Both the position numbers and the translations under genes were made by a program. A DNA stretch of 64,000 bases, from NCBI GenBank assembly GCA_947184155.2, contig CAMXCT020001491.1, positions 231,501 to 295,500 of the forward strand, written 5' to 3'. Shown in pieces: positions 32,049 through 41,895 of this stretch. The notes below the pieces were generated by a model. That model was given only the letters and a program-made list of their open reading frames with translations. It searched no databases and had not been told where the DNA came from. This DNA comes from Cladocopium goreaui (lineage: Eukaryota > Sar > Dinophyceae > Suessiales > Symbiodiniaceae). The stretch's first letter is position 1. Every line of letters begins with the position of its first letter.

Positions 32049-32276
32049 CTGGCGACGTCGTAGAAGGATATGGTTCACATTGGTTCACCATTATCCACAT
32101 GGTGAATATTACAGAAATATATAGAAAATTATAGGAAATATCCATGTTGGCATGAACCCTTAAAATGGTGAATATTAGAAATATATAGAAATATCCATGT
32201 TGCTAAGGATATGGTTCACTATTGAAAACGATCTGCACGCCTATTTTTAAGAGTTGCTGATGTGGTTCTGCATGAC

Positions 32277-32344
32277 CTATCGAAGTGGATGCCACCATTC
32301 CGGGGCGAGCTGATCAGTTGGCAAATCTTCCACAGGGATCATCC
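32277..32344 (-). CDS. Candidate exon with in-frame TAG at its end
   Basis: After TCAACTAG|G the frame reads MIPVEDLPTDQLAPEWWHPL and R, then TAG followed by GTCATG. Either a protein end or a donor just before the TAG. Composition is convincingly protein-like. Confidence 0.48.
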
Positions 32345-32540
32345 CTAGTTGACATCGGTTTCTGCATGTTTCCGCTCAATTGTACTGGTGGTTCCATAAA
32401 TTTCCATATAGAATTCATAGTTTCTGTGGTTCGAGTAGTACTGTCCAATTTGACCAAAAAACATACAGCAAATGAAGTACCTCACATCACTTATCCACAT
32501 TTTCAAATGGCCGCGCTTTGCACTACCCAGTACTCTCTCT

Positions 32541-32618
32541 CTAGCAATCATCGGACAGGCGCCAGTCCTCTAGCAAAGCTAAGTCAGCATTCCTCGGGGC
32601 AAACCAGGTCAAAGCTCC
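32541..32618 (-). CDS. Ankyrin-like exon
   Basis: The minus frame reads GALTWFAPRNADLALLEDWR, then LSDDC before TAG. GALTWFAPRNADLALLEDW matches GxTxLxxAxxxxxxxLLEx. Acceptor and donor not fixed. Confidence 0.65.
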   Translation of the reverse strand, partial: GALTWFAPRNADLALLEDWRLSDDC

Positions 32619-32666
32619 AAAAAAGGGAGGGGTGTTCCATTGGGACGTTTGATTCCCAATCATCAT

Positions 32667-32774
32667 TACCCTCTGGTAAACTAACATAACTATGGAAAAT
32701 CACAATATTTAATGGGAAAATCCACTATAAATGTCCATTTTCAATACATAGCTATGTTAGTTTACCAGAGGATA
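32667..32774. mobile_element. Family A palindromic element
   Basis: TACCCTCTGGTAAACTAACA to TTAGTTTACCAGAGGATA; core AATGTCCATTTTCAATA. Confidence 0.9.
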
Positions 32775-32870
32775 TCCATTTATAGTGTTGATTCTATCCC
32801 CAGAATTCCCACTCATCATTATAAATTTCCATGAAATCACCATAAACCAAGAATTTTCTCCAAAGTTTTT

Positions 32871-32966
32871 TCAACACGAGCTTTGGCTGCTCCGCCAGGC
32901 GTCAGATGAATCATCCTTCCCCTGCCGCGTTGGCGCTTTTCGCCACCGTGTCAGCAACGCTGAGAT
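32871..32966 (-). CDS. Candidate exon, frame ambiguous
   Basis: After CTCGCAG the frame reads ISALLTRWRKAPTRQGKDDS, then SDAWRSSQSSC to TGA. The alternative frame LSVADTVAKSANAAGEG also looks ankyrin-like. GC-rich island next to the low-complexity block. Confidence 0.55.
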   Translation of the reverse strand: MSALLTRWRKAPTRQGKDDSSDAWRSSQSSC

Positions 32967-33114
32967 CTGCGAGGGCTGGAATTCAGGTGGAGAATGGGAT
33001 GATTTGCAGACTTGTTGGGGGTTTGGAACTTGTTTGTGTACCTTGGATCTGCTTAAGGGGATCCCAAAAAATAAGAGAGCTGGCCGCTGTGGGAGTGCAC
33101 TTTTTTCCATGCAG

Positions 33115-34515
33115 TCATTACATTAATCATTATATTAGTCATTATATTAGTCATTATATAAGTCATTATTTTTATCATTATATGAATCATTATATTTATG
33201 ATTATATGAATCATTAAATTAATCATTAAATGAATCATTAAATGAATCATCATTATATCAGTTATTAAATAATTCATTATATTAATCATTTTATTAATCA
33301 TTATATTAGTCATTATATATATATATATCATTATATTAATCACTATATTAGTCAATAAATTATCAAGTATATCAGCCATTACAAAAATCATTATATTAAT
33401 CATTATCTTTGTCATTATAAAAGTCATTATAAAAGTCATTAAATGAATCATGAAATGAATCATTAAATCTATCATTATATGAATCATTATATTAATCATT
33501 ATATTAATTATATTAGTCATTGCATTAGGCATTATATGAACCATTACATTAATCATTATATGAATCATGATAATAATCATGATATTAATCATTAAAATCT
33601 TCATTTAAATAATTATTAAATTAATCATTAAATTAATCATTATAATAATCATGATGTTGATCATTTTATCAATCATTATATTGATCATTTTATTAGTCAT
33701 TATATGATGTTTCAATCATTATATGAATCAATATATTAATAATTAAATCAATCATTATACTAATCACTATAACATTCATTATATTAGCCATTGCATTTAT
33801 CATTATATTAATCATTATATTAATCATTTTATTAATCATTTTATTAATCATTACATTACTCATTATATATAAATTCATTAAATTAGTCAGTATTTTGCTC
33901 ATGATATTAATCATTGTATTCATCATAATAGTAATCATTATATTAATCATTCTTTAAATATAATCATGATACTAGTCATTATAAAAGTCATTACATGAAT
34001 CATGCAATGAATAATTCTATCTATCATTAAATGAATCATTATATTAATCATTATATTTATCATTCTATGAATCATGATATTAATCATTATGTTAGTCAAT
34101 GAATGAATTATTATTTCAGCCATTACATAAATCATTACATTAATCATTTTGTTAATCATTATATTAGTCATTATAAACGTCATTAAATGAATCATGAAAT
34201 GAATCATTATATTTATCATTATATGAATCATTATATTAATTATATTAGTCATTGCATTAGGCATTATATGAACCATTACATTAATCATTATATGAATCAT
34301 GATAATAATCATGATATTAATCATTAAACTCTTCATTTTAATAATCATTAAATTAATCATTTTATTAATCATGATAATAATCATGATGCTGATCATTTTA
34401 TGAATCATTATATTGATCATTATATTAATCATTATATTAGTCATTATATTCATGAAAAAAAAGTCATTACATTAATCATTATATTAATCATTTTATTAGT
34501 CATTATATAAGTCAT
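33115..34515. repeat. 12-bp minisatellite with 732-bp higher-order duplication
   Basis: Units of CATTATATTAAT and variants (TTAGT, TGAAT) fill 1.4 kb. On minus each unit reads Met-Ile-Asn-Ile, giving stop-free frames up to 183 codons that are not genes. A variant-bearing segment around GGCATTATATGAACCATTAC occurs at 33528 and 34260, 732 bp (61 units) apart. Confidence 0.95.
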
Positions 34516-34539
34516 TAAATGAATTTTGGTTTTTCCATG

Positions 34540-35396
34540 GATTTTTTTGCAGTTTGGCCTGGGGGGCGCAGGTGTGCAAATTGTAGAGACGCGCATTTTT
34601 TTGAGAGGTACTGTAATGAAAGCATCTTCACATGAAAAACATTCAAAACAACAATGGAAAAAACAAAAAAAAAGTTCAGACCCATGGGCAAGGTCTGGGG
34701 AGAGGCCTGGCAGGGGACATGGGTCTGAACTTTTTGTTTTTTTTTGTTTTTTTGGTTTTTTCCATGGTTTTTTGCAGTTTGGCCAAAACCTCAAGAACAC
34801 AAAAAAAAAATCAGACCCATGGGCAAGGTCTGGGCTATCCACACACAAACCAAAAAACCAAAAAACCAAGAAACCAAAAAAACAAAAAACCAAAAAACCA
34901 AAAAACCAAAAAACCAAAAAAAAACAAAAAGACAAGACCCAACACTCTGCATCTGACCCCCTCCCCTTGGGGTGTGCAATCTTGTTTTTTTGTTTTTTTT
35001 GTTTTTTTGGTTTTTTGGTTTCTTGGTTTTTTGGTTTTTTGGTTTGTGTGTGGATAGCACAGGCCTTGCCCATGGGTCTGAACTTTTTGTTTTTTTTGTT
35101 TTTTTTTTGTTCTCGAGGTTTTGGCCAAACTGCAAAAAACCGTGGAAAAACCAAAAAACCAAAAAAACAAGAAACCAAAAAAACAAAAAACCAAAAAAAC
35201 AAAAAAAACAAGATTGCACACCCCAAGGGGAGGGGGTCAGATGCAGAGTGTTGGGTCTTGTCTTTTTGGTTTTTTTGGTTTTTTGGTTTTTTCGTTTTTT
35301 CGTTTTTTGGTTTTTTGGTTTTTTGGTTTTTTGGTTTTTTGGTTTTTTGGTTTCTTGGTTTTTTGGTTTTTTGGTTTTTTGGTTTTTTGGTTGGGA
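34540..35396. repeat. Compound palindrome of GGTTTTTT / CCAAAAAA arms
   Basis: Runs of CCAAAAAA and GGTTTTTT alternate as inverted arms. A unique 52-bp spacer (CAAGACCCAACACTCTGCAT start) at 34934-34985 recurs inverted at 35208-35261. CAGTTTGGCCAAAACCTC at 34775 recurs inverted near 35112, and CAGACCCATGGGCAAGGTCT appears in both orientations. ORFs up to 324 codons (Lys/Gln/Thr or Phe/Leu/Trp runs) are artefacts. Confidence 0.95.
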
Positions 35397-35399
35397 TAG

Positions 35400-35700
35400 C
35401 CATTGCAGATGTGCCAAGCAGAGATTGCCAGGCACTGTCAGTGGTTGCACTAGAAGCAAGGTCGATACACTACAGTACAGCAATGTTTGCTATGACATAG
35501 TGCATTCAGCCAATGAACAGCAGAGAGGAATGGAATTCAATTTTGTCCGGTTGCGCCATATGCTGTTGGATCTTTGCACAGGAAATGCTGCAATTTGCGC
35601 ACTCCCACAGTGGCCTGTTCTGAAAAATAAACACACACACGTATACATATATATATATAGAAATAGATTCCTCAAATCTTGGATTTCTCATTAGGAAAAT
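35400..35700. other. Coding-like island, strand unresolved
   Basis: Plus reads GMEFNFVRLRHMLLDLCTGN; minus reads RPLWECANCSISCAKIQQHM, with a CxxC pair. Either could be an exon. Splice sites are poor, so I do not call one. Confidence 0.3.
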
Positions 35701-35740
35701 AGAACATAACCTTAAGCAAACCGAGGTTTCTCACTTATTT

Positions 35741-35822
35741 CGTGCACTGCAAGTCACACTGAAGCGAGCTTGGGAGATCCAGGTAAGGTTGGCACCCGAA
35801 AACGGAACAGATTCGTGAAACA
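35741..35822 (-). CDS. Candidate ankyrin exon
   Basis: The minus frame reads HESVPFSGANLTWISQARFS, then VTCSARNK. FSGANLTWISQ fits the ankyrin turn (LLxxGANLT). On plus the same stretch has a good donor ATCCAG|GTAAGG after ALQVTLKRAWEIQ, so the strand is not settled. Confidence 0.45.
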
Positions 35823-36054
35823 GTAGAAGGTACCTACCCAATCTAACTGTTGCACTGGAGGTATTAAATACCCAACTTATGGATATTTATGGATATTTCT
35901 GCTATTAGATTTATAAATTGGGTATAACATAGCTACATATACCCTATAAAATTTAGGTATAGAATATTCTACCATTTTTTTTCTAGCCAACCAGGCGTAG
36001 AGAAGTCGTAACTCATCAACTTTCCACCCTCGAATCCATGGATTTTGAAGGTCA

Positions 36055-36117
36055 GTTGGCACCCCCCCCACTTCGCCAACGGCCTTGGTCTTTGGCCAAC
36101 TGTAGAACCTGCCGTGC
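36055..36117 (-). CDS. Ankyrin-like exon with a G8 run
   Basis: Acceptor CTGATCAG|G then ARQVLQLAKDQGRWRSGGGA and N before TGA. RQVLQLAKDQGRWRSGGGAN resembles the second helix and GAN turn. The run of eight G within it is a likely indel site. Confidence 0.6.
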
Positions 36118-36426
36118 CTGATCAGGAAATCCCCAAAAGCATGTAACAACTCTAGGTATTAGGTACCTAACAACTATATATAGCTAATACCTAATCTAAC
36201 TAATCTAACTATTTTTCCAGAAGAACTAGGCTTGTACTGATACCTGACAATCTATACCTATGTGCTGATCATGAATCATCTACAAGATACAAGCTGCGGG
36301 TAGCTAGGTCAATGCTCCATTCAACTAGTCAACTTGAGATAGTCAAATGAAAGAGTCAACAAATATCCTCTCACAACCTTCATGTGCTGTGAGGAATGCC
36401 TTTAATTTGAAACTGCTGATGAAGGT

Positions 36427-36531
36427 TACCCTCCAGTAAATTAACATAGACCCTGAAAATCACCCATTTTTAATGGAAACTAGTCTTCCAACCCCTATTT
36501 GCCAGGGTCTATGTTAATTTACCAGAGGGTA
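36427..36531. mobile_element. Family A, CATAGACCCTG subtype
   Basis: TACCCTCCAGTAAATTAACA to TTAATTTACCAGAGGGTA, better preserved than its sister at 26882. The inner arms differ from the main family. Confidence 0.9.
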
Positions 36532-36539
36532 TCTTGAAT

Positions 36540-37580
36540 CAACCCAACTCTTGGTGAAGATTGTGGAATTTCTACAGTCGGAGCTCACAACTCTCCAGCA
36601 CTAAAATAGGAGTTGGTCCATGTGGCCCCATGTGTTTGCAAGAAGGAAACCCCAAATGTTTGCATTAACAGAAATGATGTTCAAGTTCAACCCATCTCAA
36701 CAATGTGAGTATTATCAGGTAGATTGGTAGGTTCATCGTGACTATTCAACATATCCAGTTTTATGGCATTCACTTCAAGGTGCACCCTTTATTTTAAGTG
36801 GTTTTATAGCCCCCTTTGACCAGTTCAATATATCTACCATTCATAAACCAACTTAGCCGACGAACTCACCAAGTCACCACCTTGTTGGGCAAAATCCCAA
36901 CAAAAAAAAACAATGATATTCCCAGGATCGATTTTACTCATGATCATTTTTAAGTAAAATCCCCATTTTTGCCCCGTTTCTTAATACGGTGCTGTGTCTC
37001 CATTGGTTGATCGAATCACTTCCCAGTTTCGGATGATCACTTCACAATGATAATTTTGGATCATCACTTGCTTATCACTTCCAATATAAATAGTTCCTAA
37101 ATTCATTGGTTTATCAGTTTATTATCATTTTGGCGGCACGAAAATCATTTCAAAATCAGCTGGAAATGGTGCTGTTTTATGACCACATCACCATTTTTTT
37201 TGGGTGGGGTTTTCCAGCCAACCATGTTTGATTGCCAAAGGGTATCAACCAATATTCCATTACGACACCATTCATATTCCATCATTATATTCCCATGGTA
37301 CCACCATCTCACTGTTGGTTAACCCCCCATGTTCCCAAACCTTCCGTAAGAAAATAACAAGTATCAAGTATCCTTGAGTTGTAGCCAATTTTGCTAATTT
37401 ATAATTTTTAGAACCTATTAAAACAAAAAAAACGTTAAAACACACCATAAACATAGCCACGTTCCATCAATTTATGATTGATTTTCCCATTAAACAAGAT
37501 TAAAAATCACCATATATGTGTTTCCCCTTATTTTCCCACGGAAGAACCATTTTCCCTTTAAAAACAATCCGCAGTTTTCA
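36540..37580. other. No gene seen
   Basis: AT-rich intron-like sequence with a family D right-end fragment at 37200-37247 (CCAACCATGTTTGATTGCCA). Confidence 0.6.
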
Positions 37581-37584
37581 ACAC

Positions 37585-37680
37585 CAAGCCGTTTGGCGCC
37601 TCCCCGTAGCGCCCTCCGCGCAGGGCCCGGTGCAACGGCAGGTCGCCCACGGCATCGGCCCAGAGAAGCTGACGGAGCAC
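37585..37680 (-). CDS. Ankyrin-repeat exon
   Basis: Acceptor TTCGCCAG|G and donor GGCTTG|GTGTTG bound 96 bp. It encodes VLRQLLWADAVGDLPLHRAL, then RGGRYGEAPNGL. DAVGDLPLHRALRGGRYG is a clear ankyrin start (DxxGxTPLHxAxxxG). Very GC-rich in a 35 percent GC context. Two plus frames overlap as shadows. Confidence 0.94.
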
Positions 37681-37909
37681 CTGGCGAAGGCGCGGAGAGT
37701 GGAGGGAAAATTCACCATTTTCACTGGATTGGTTTAAGGGAAAATCTTAATTAACCGGAAACCCATGGTTTTTACCATCAAATATAGGGTTTTCCTGTAA
37801 ATTTTCCCATCATCCAATTCTATGACATTTCTAATGGGTAAAACCATAATATTTCTATGGTATTTCTATGGCCATTTTTTTTTGGCTATCACTATTTCTA
37901 TGGTATTTC

Positions 37910-38041
37910 TACAATGTGAGGCCCTCCAGTTATAAGTTGGTTTAGATTCGCCCCAGTAACTAGTTCGTTAAAAGTACCATAAACCATAGTTATTGGAGTT
38001 ATGTTCACCAACTTAGCTATCTTGGGGGCCTCGTATTGTAA
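37910..38041. mobile_element. Family C element
   Basis: TACAATGTGAGGCCCTCCAG and GGGGGCCTCGTATTGTA are terminal inverted repeats. AAGTTGGTTTAGATTCGCC and CACCAACTTAGCTATC form the inner arms. Confidence 0.85.
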
Positions 38042-38066
38042 GTACAATAAACAAAGGAAAAAATGA

Positions 38067-38167
38067 CTGGTTGGTGGTTGAGCCACCCCTCTGAAAAATA
38101 TGAAAGTCAGTTGGGATGACTATTCCCAGTATAAGGAAGAATAAAACATGTTCCAAACCACCAACCA
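38067..38167. mobile_element. Family B palindromic element
   Basis: CTGGTTGGTGGTTGAGCCAC to CCAAACCACCAACCA, with the last AG lost (AACCAAAT). Immediately follows the family C copy. Confidence 0.85.
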
Positions 38168-38263
38168 AATGATGATTTTATTCCAACTGGAGAGTTCCGC
38201 AGTGAAACATGGTGAAACATGGTGAGACATGGCGAACACTCATGATCTGCTGGGCTTCCCCAC

Positions 38264-38358
38264 CAGCGTCACTGGCAAGTCCAAGGTCACTAGTGACAAC
38301 AATGGCCAACTGGCTGCATGGTGCAACAGCGAACGGCCCTGGCGACAGCTGGGGTGAC
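38264..38358 (-). CDS. Ankyrin-repeat exon
   Basis: Acceptor GGCCCCAG|G and probable donor GACGCTG|GTGGGG bound 95 bp. HPSCRQGRSLLHHAASWPLL is followed by SLVTLDLPVT. QGRSLLHHAASWPLLSLVTL matches xGRSLLHxAAxxxxLxxVxxL. Confidence 0.92.
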
Positions 38359-38449
38359 CTGGGGCCCTACAAATGCCGCGGTTCACTTTGGGATGCAACC
38401 AAAGAAACAAGTATATATATATATATATTTACATATATATATATATATG

Positions 38450-38522
38450 GTTGGCTGTGCGGTGCTGTCCTTTGGAGGCCAGAGCTTTCCTCCGAAATGC
38501 AGCTTGTTAGAACAGGTGACTA
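38450..38522 (-). CDS. Candidate ankyrin-like exon
   Basis: The minus frame reads PVLTSCISEESSGLQRTAPH. ESSGLQRTAPHS could be the start of a repeat. No secure sites; the plus strand is open too. Confidence 0.38.
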
Positions 38523-38615
38523 TTGTCACATCTAAAGGTTCATCCTGACATCGTTTAAGTTAGAAGGAAGTTTAGAAGTCAAACTTCGCCCTCCTCAACC
38601 TCCCCAACCTCCTCA

Positions 38616-38687
38616 TTAGGTGGTTAGTCCTTGGGCTTTGGCTTTGGCCTTGGCCTTTGCTTTGCCCTTTCCTTTGGGTGCCATCAT
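38616..38687 (-). CDS. Lys/Ala-rich short ORF starting ATGATG
   Basis: Minus ATG ATG at 38687, then MAPKGKGKAKAKAKAKAQG and LTT before TAA. Looks like a basic N-terminal tail or a nuclear-type start rather than an internal exon. If it is a start codon it would begin a second gene, but ankyrin exons occur on both sides, so its role is open. Confidence 0.45.
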   Translation of the reverse strand: MMAPKGKGKAKAKAKAKAQGLTT

Positions 38688-38974
38688 CCAGATGGCGGAT
38701 AAAGGGATGGCCTGGCAAGCCCTGGTGTGCAAGGCATTGCTGCTGCAACTAAAGTGCAGGCCAGGCATGGCACAACCAATGCCATCTTCAAGTTCTGCTT
38801 TATGCCTGGTGCCAGAACAATTTCAAATTTTGGCCCCAACAAGTTTACCTTACTTGCCAACCAAGGCTTTTCTTTCCATTCTTACTATTCTCTGTTCCTT
38901 CTTTTCTTTTCTTTCTTGCTGTTCTTTTCAATTTGTTCTGTTTTCTTTTTCTGTTTTGTCTTTTTTGTTGTCCT

Positions 38975-39225
38975 ACCACTACAACTATAACTACAACCAC
39001 AACTACAACTCCACTACGCTGGGCTACACTCCAGTGCACCACACTACACGAAGCCACACTACACTGCACTACAACTACAACTACAACAACAACTACAGCT
39101 ACAACTATAACTACAACACTACAACTACAACAATATCAACTACAGCTACAACTACACTACACTACAGCTGCAAGTGCAACAACAACTACAACTACATTAC
39201 ATTACACTATACCACACTAATTACA
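38975..39225. repeat. (ACTACA)n-type microsatellite
   Basis: Imperfect CTACAACTACAACTAC with CACTACAC interruptions. Thr/Tyr/Asn ORFs are artefacts. Confidence 0.92.
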
Positions 39226-39553
39226 TCCAGCAGTTGTGGTTGAGGTGACCGCTGCAGCCACTCCAAAAAGCACAACTGCAACCACCTTTCGGTCCATCAG
39301 TGGATTCCATGCATCACAACAACTCACCTCTCCTATAGTTTCCTATCTTTGAAACTTCCGCCACCGCTTGTGCGGTACTACTGGTATAGCAAAATCTAAG
39401 TAATCAAATATTTGACTAAATAGAAGTTGGCGCAATCACATGAAAATAGTAATAAACGATACTAAACGGATGCTGGTCAGTATTTGTTTGGGGGGGAGCT
39501 TTTTTTTAGTTTTTTGAAGCCCAAAAAACACAACGCCAAAAATCTCAGCTCAC

Positions 39554-39612
39554 CGTATGTCCACAGGGGCTCGCCAGCCTGAAACCATCCAATGTCTGTG
39601 GGTCAAGGTTCT
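39554..39612 (-). CDS. Candidate exon with GTGAGC donor
   Basis: Acceptor GACACCTAG and donor ATACG|GTGAGC frame about 59 bp reading ENLDPQTLDGFRLASPCGHT. Compact and protein-like; an ankyrin turn and first helix (DxxGFxLASxxGH) is possible. Confidence 0.62.
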
Positions 39613-39639
39613 CTAGGTGTCGTTAAATGGCGGGTTAGA

Positions 39640-40265
39640 CACCGAAAATCAAGGGCCACAGCCTGGAAATTGGACCCGGTAACCTAGAGCGGATAACTTG
39701 GCAATTTCCTGACGGTCAATCATCTTTCCAGCTATGACATTTCATTTGTTCCCTGCGTTGAAAACCTCACATCTTGAGATCTGTTCGAGCGTTCACGTAG
39801 ATGGAACGCCCAAAAATCCTAAAGCCATGTCAAACGCTCAAAATCTTTGATTTCCAGGACACATTAACCTTCGTATCTATAGCAGCTTTTGGTCGGCAAG
39901 CTCAATTTGTACCTCCATCGAATTCCTAGCCACATTAACCAACCACAATATCATCCAACTACTAAATATAGGGATATCATAGGCATGGGATAACCTCATT
40001 ATTCACTGGATATCCCAACTCTCCATATTATAGCCTAGTTGGGATAGTAGGTTAAAGACCCTATTAGTTTGGCTATCCTACTATCCATATGTTAGCATAT
40101 ATTAGCCATCCAATTATCCCAACTATCATATATATTATCCATATATTAGCTATAATTATATATAATATAGATTAGTTAACCTAGTATAACCTACTAATTA
40201 TATAGATTAGGTTCATATAAATCAATAGTTCTACTATCCCAACTAGTAGGTTTTCCTAGCGAACC
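39640..40265. other. No gene seen
   Basis: AT-rich, with repeated TATCCCAACTA and TTAGCTATAAT words (39950-40200). Confidence 0.6.
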
Positions 40266-40274
40266 TCTATGGAC

Positions 40275-40371
40275 CCGGAGCTTAGCTCCGAACCGATTCC
40301 TCCATTCGGGAGAGTTTTCCACGGCCTGCTGGTCCACTACCGAGCGGTTTGCGCCACGGCTCAGCAATGTT
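40275..40371 (-). CDS. Ankyrin-repeat exon
   Basis: Acceptor TGCGCCAG and probable donor CTCCGG|GTCCAT bound 97 bp. RTLLSRGANRSVVDQQAVEN is followed by SPEWRNRFGAKLR. ARTLLSRGANRSVVDQQ is the canonical second helix, GAN turn and D. The rest of the repeat is atypical. Confidence 0.9.
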
Positions 40372-40504
40372 CTGGCGCAAGTTTGGGGGGCTGGTTCAAA
40401 GGGAAAATCATAAAGAAACCATGGATGTAGCTTCACAAGGGCGCAACATATGCGAATTGTTCAGATATTTTTGTTCGGATTTGCAATGAATCTGCACAAA
40501 TAAA

Positions 40505-40584
40505 CAGACGTAGCCGGCTGGTATTTTCATGATGTGTGGAATATGTATTGACGCCATGGCCAGGTTCAGTGGGACCATGATCAG
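40505..40584 (-). CDS. Candidate ankyrin-like exon
   Basis: After TTCATCAG the frame reads LIMVPLNLAMASIHIPHIMK, then IPAGYVCLF. VPLNLAMASIHIPHIM resembles TPLxLAxxxxHxxIV. A second minus frame stays open for 95 codons across it. Confidence 0.45.
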
Positions 40585-40648
40585 CTGATGAAAATCTGTT
40601 CATCCCCCTGAAAATGTTCTGAGATGTTGTAAGAATAGAGGAACAAAT

Positions 40649-40763
40649 TACCCTCTGGTTATTTAACACAGCCATGGAAAATGGCCCATTTATAGATGAT
40701 TTTCCCATAAAAACCTTCATTTATAAGGGATTTTCCATGGCTATGTTAAATAACCAGATGGTA
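40649..40763. mobile_element. Family A, TTATTTAAC subtype
   Basis: TACCCTCTGGTTATTTAACA to GTTAAATAACCAGATGGTA; core ATGGCCCATTTATAGATGAT. Confidence 0.9.
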
Positions 40764-40946
40764 ACCATTCTTCAAGGGGGTTTTCAAAAATGAGGCTACC
40801 CCCATAGCTGGATGCTTTACAATGGAAAAGCATTTTTTCAAATGGATGATGACTGGGGGTACCCCCATTTCAGGAAACCTTCATATCCCTATTGTTGGTT
40901 TACCTCCCCTTATTTCCTGAAGCTTTCCAGCCCTTCAGTGGCACAC

Positions 40947-41002
40947 CAAAAGCCTGGTGAGGAGCAACCCGCGGCTGGCTGCTGCCAGCAAAGGAGTGAA
41001 GC
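40947..41002 (-). CDS. Ankyrin-repeat exon
   Basis: Acceptor AGGTTCAG|G and donor TTTTG|GTGTGC frame 56 bp reading FTPLLAAASRGLLLTRLL. This is the GFTPLxxAAxxG start plus second helix. If read on, the frame meets TGA shortly, supporting the donor. Confidence 0.87.
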
Positions 41003-41380
41003 CTGAACCTTAACGTTGGATCATGCTGGATCCCCAAGTAAATGGAGGGTTTAACCAATGGATTAGTTTTCTTGGGACAATTTTCACCGGAAGAACCCAT
41101 ATTTAATGGAATTTTAACCGGAAAGCCCCATATGAAAAATGGGAACATCTATGGTTTCCGGTTAAGATTCTCCCAAGAAAACCAATCCATTGATTTAACC
41201 AAGATATTGGTCCGCAATTGGATCACAAGGAAACCACCACAAGCATGGAGTTCATGGAGCGAAGGTGGTTAATATCGGACTTGTTCGTATGTCACATCAC
41301 AAAACTGGTGTTTATCAGGTATAATCCATTCTACCTGGGATACGCTTTGGGATTAGCCTCATGGATGAAATATCACCATA

Positions 41381-41483
41381 TACCCTCTGGTAAACGTTTA
41401 CATAGCTATGGAAAATCACAATTTTTATGGGCAAATCAACTATAAATGGCCATTTTCAATGGCTGTTTGTTTACCAGAGGGTA
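41381..41483. mobile_element. Family A element supplying a 5' splice site
   Basis: TACCCTCTGGTAAACGTTTA to TTTGTTTACCAGAGGGTA. Its minus-sense GTAAAC at 41474 follows the exon at 41475-41677 directly. Confidence 0.92.
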
Positions 41484-41677
41484 CATCAAAATGAACATTT
41501 TTTTCCAGCTTGGCCAAGCCGCTTGCATCTTGAAGTAACTTGAAGTAACTTCCATACCCCGCGGCAGCCAATGCCCAGCGGCGTGTGTTGGTGTTTTTTT
41601 TTGACATGCCGCCGACCACCAAAAGCAACTTTGCTGCTGGGTGGTATCGAACTACGCTGGGTGAATTGACGACCCTT
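41475..41677 (-). CDS. Two-repeat ankyrin exon ending at a family A element
   Basis: Acceptor GGCGTCAG and donor CCCTCTG|GTAAAC bound 203 bp in one frame: VVRYHPAAKLLLVVGGMSKK, NTNTRRWALAAAGYGSYFKL and LQDASGLAKLEKN. Two ankyrin units are visible (AAKLLLVVGG; NTRRWALAAAGYGSYFKLLQDASG). The last residues VPSG are encoded by the element's terminal bases, so the element appears to define the donor and to have added codons. Confidence 0.9.
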
Positions 41678-41895
41678 CTGACGCCGCTGATGAATGGGAA
41701 TAGTTCAGAACGAAGTGTGACAGCGGTATTATTCATGTTATGGACAAGTAATTGTAGAAGTAAAACATAACAAAATCAACATTGGCACGGAAAAATCATT
41801 GCGCCAACTTGACTTTGCGTGAAAGGACCACCCGCCAATGGCCAATGAAAACATCTGTAATTAACATATTCAAGACTAAAGATTTCAAACTAGGA

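Noticed and set aside
33053..34453. Minus ORFs of 85-183 codons composed of Met-Ile-Asn-Ile repeats
   Set aside because: Each codon block is one unit of the 12-bp AT-rich array; stop-free by composition, no start context, splice site or domain.
34450..35694. ORFs up to 324 codons on both strands (Lys/Asn/Gln/Thr and Phe/Leu/Trp runs)
   Set aside because: They are read from GGTTTTTT/CCAAAAAA runs of the compound palindrome, and mirror ORFs exist on the opposite strand.
38620..39243. 207-codon plus ORF
   Set aside because: The second half is the (ACTACA)n microsatellite; the first half is antisense to the Lys/Ala-rich minus ORF.
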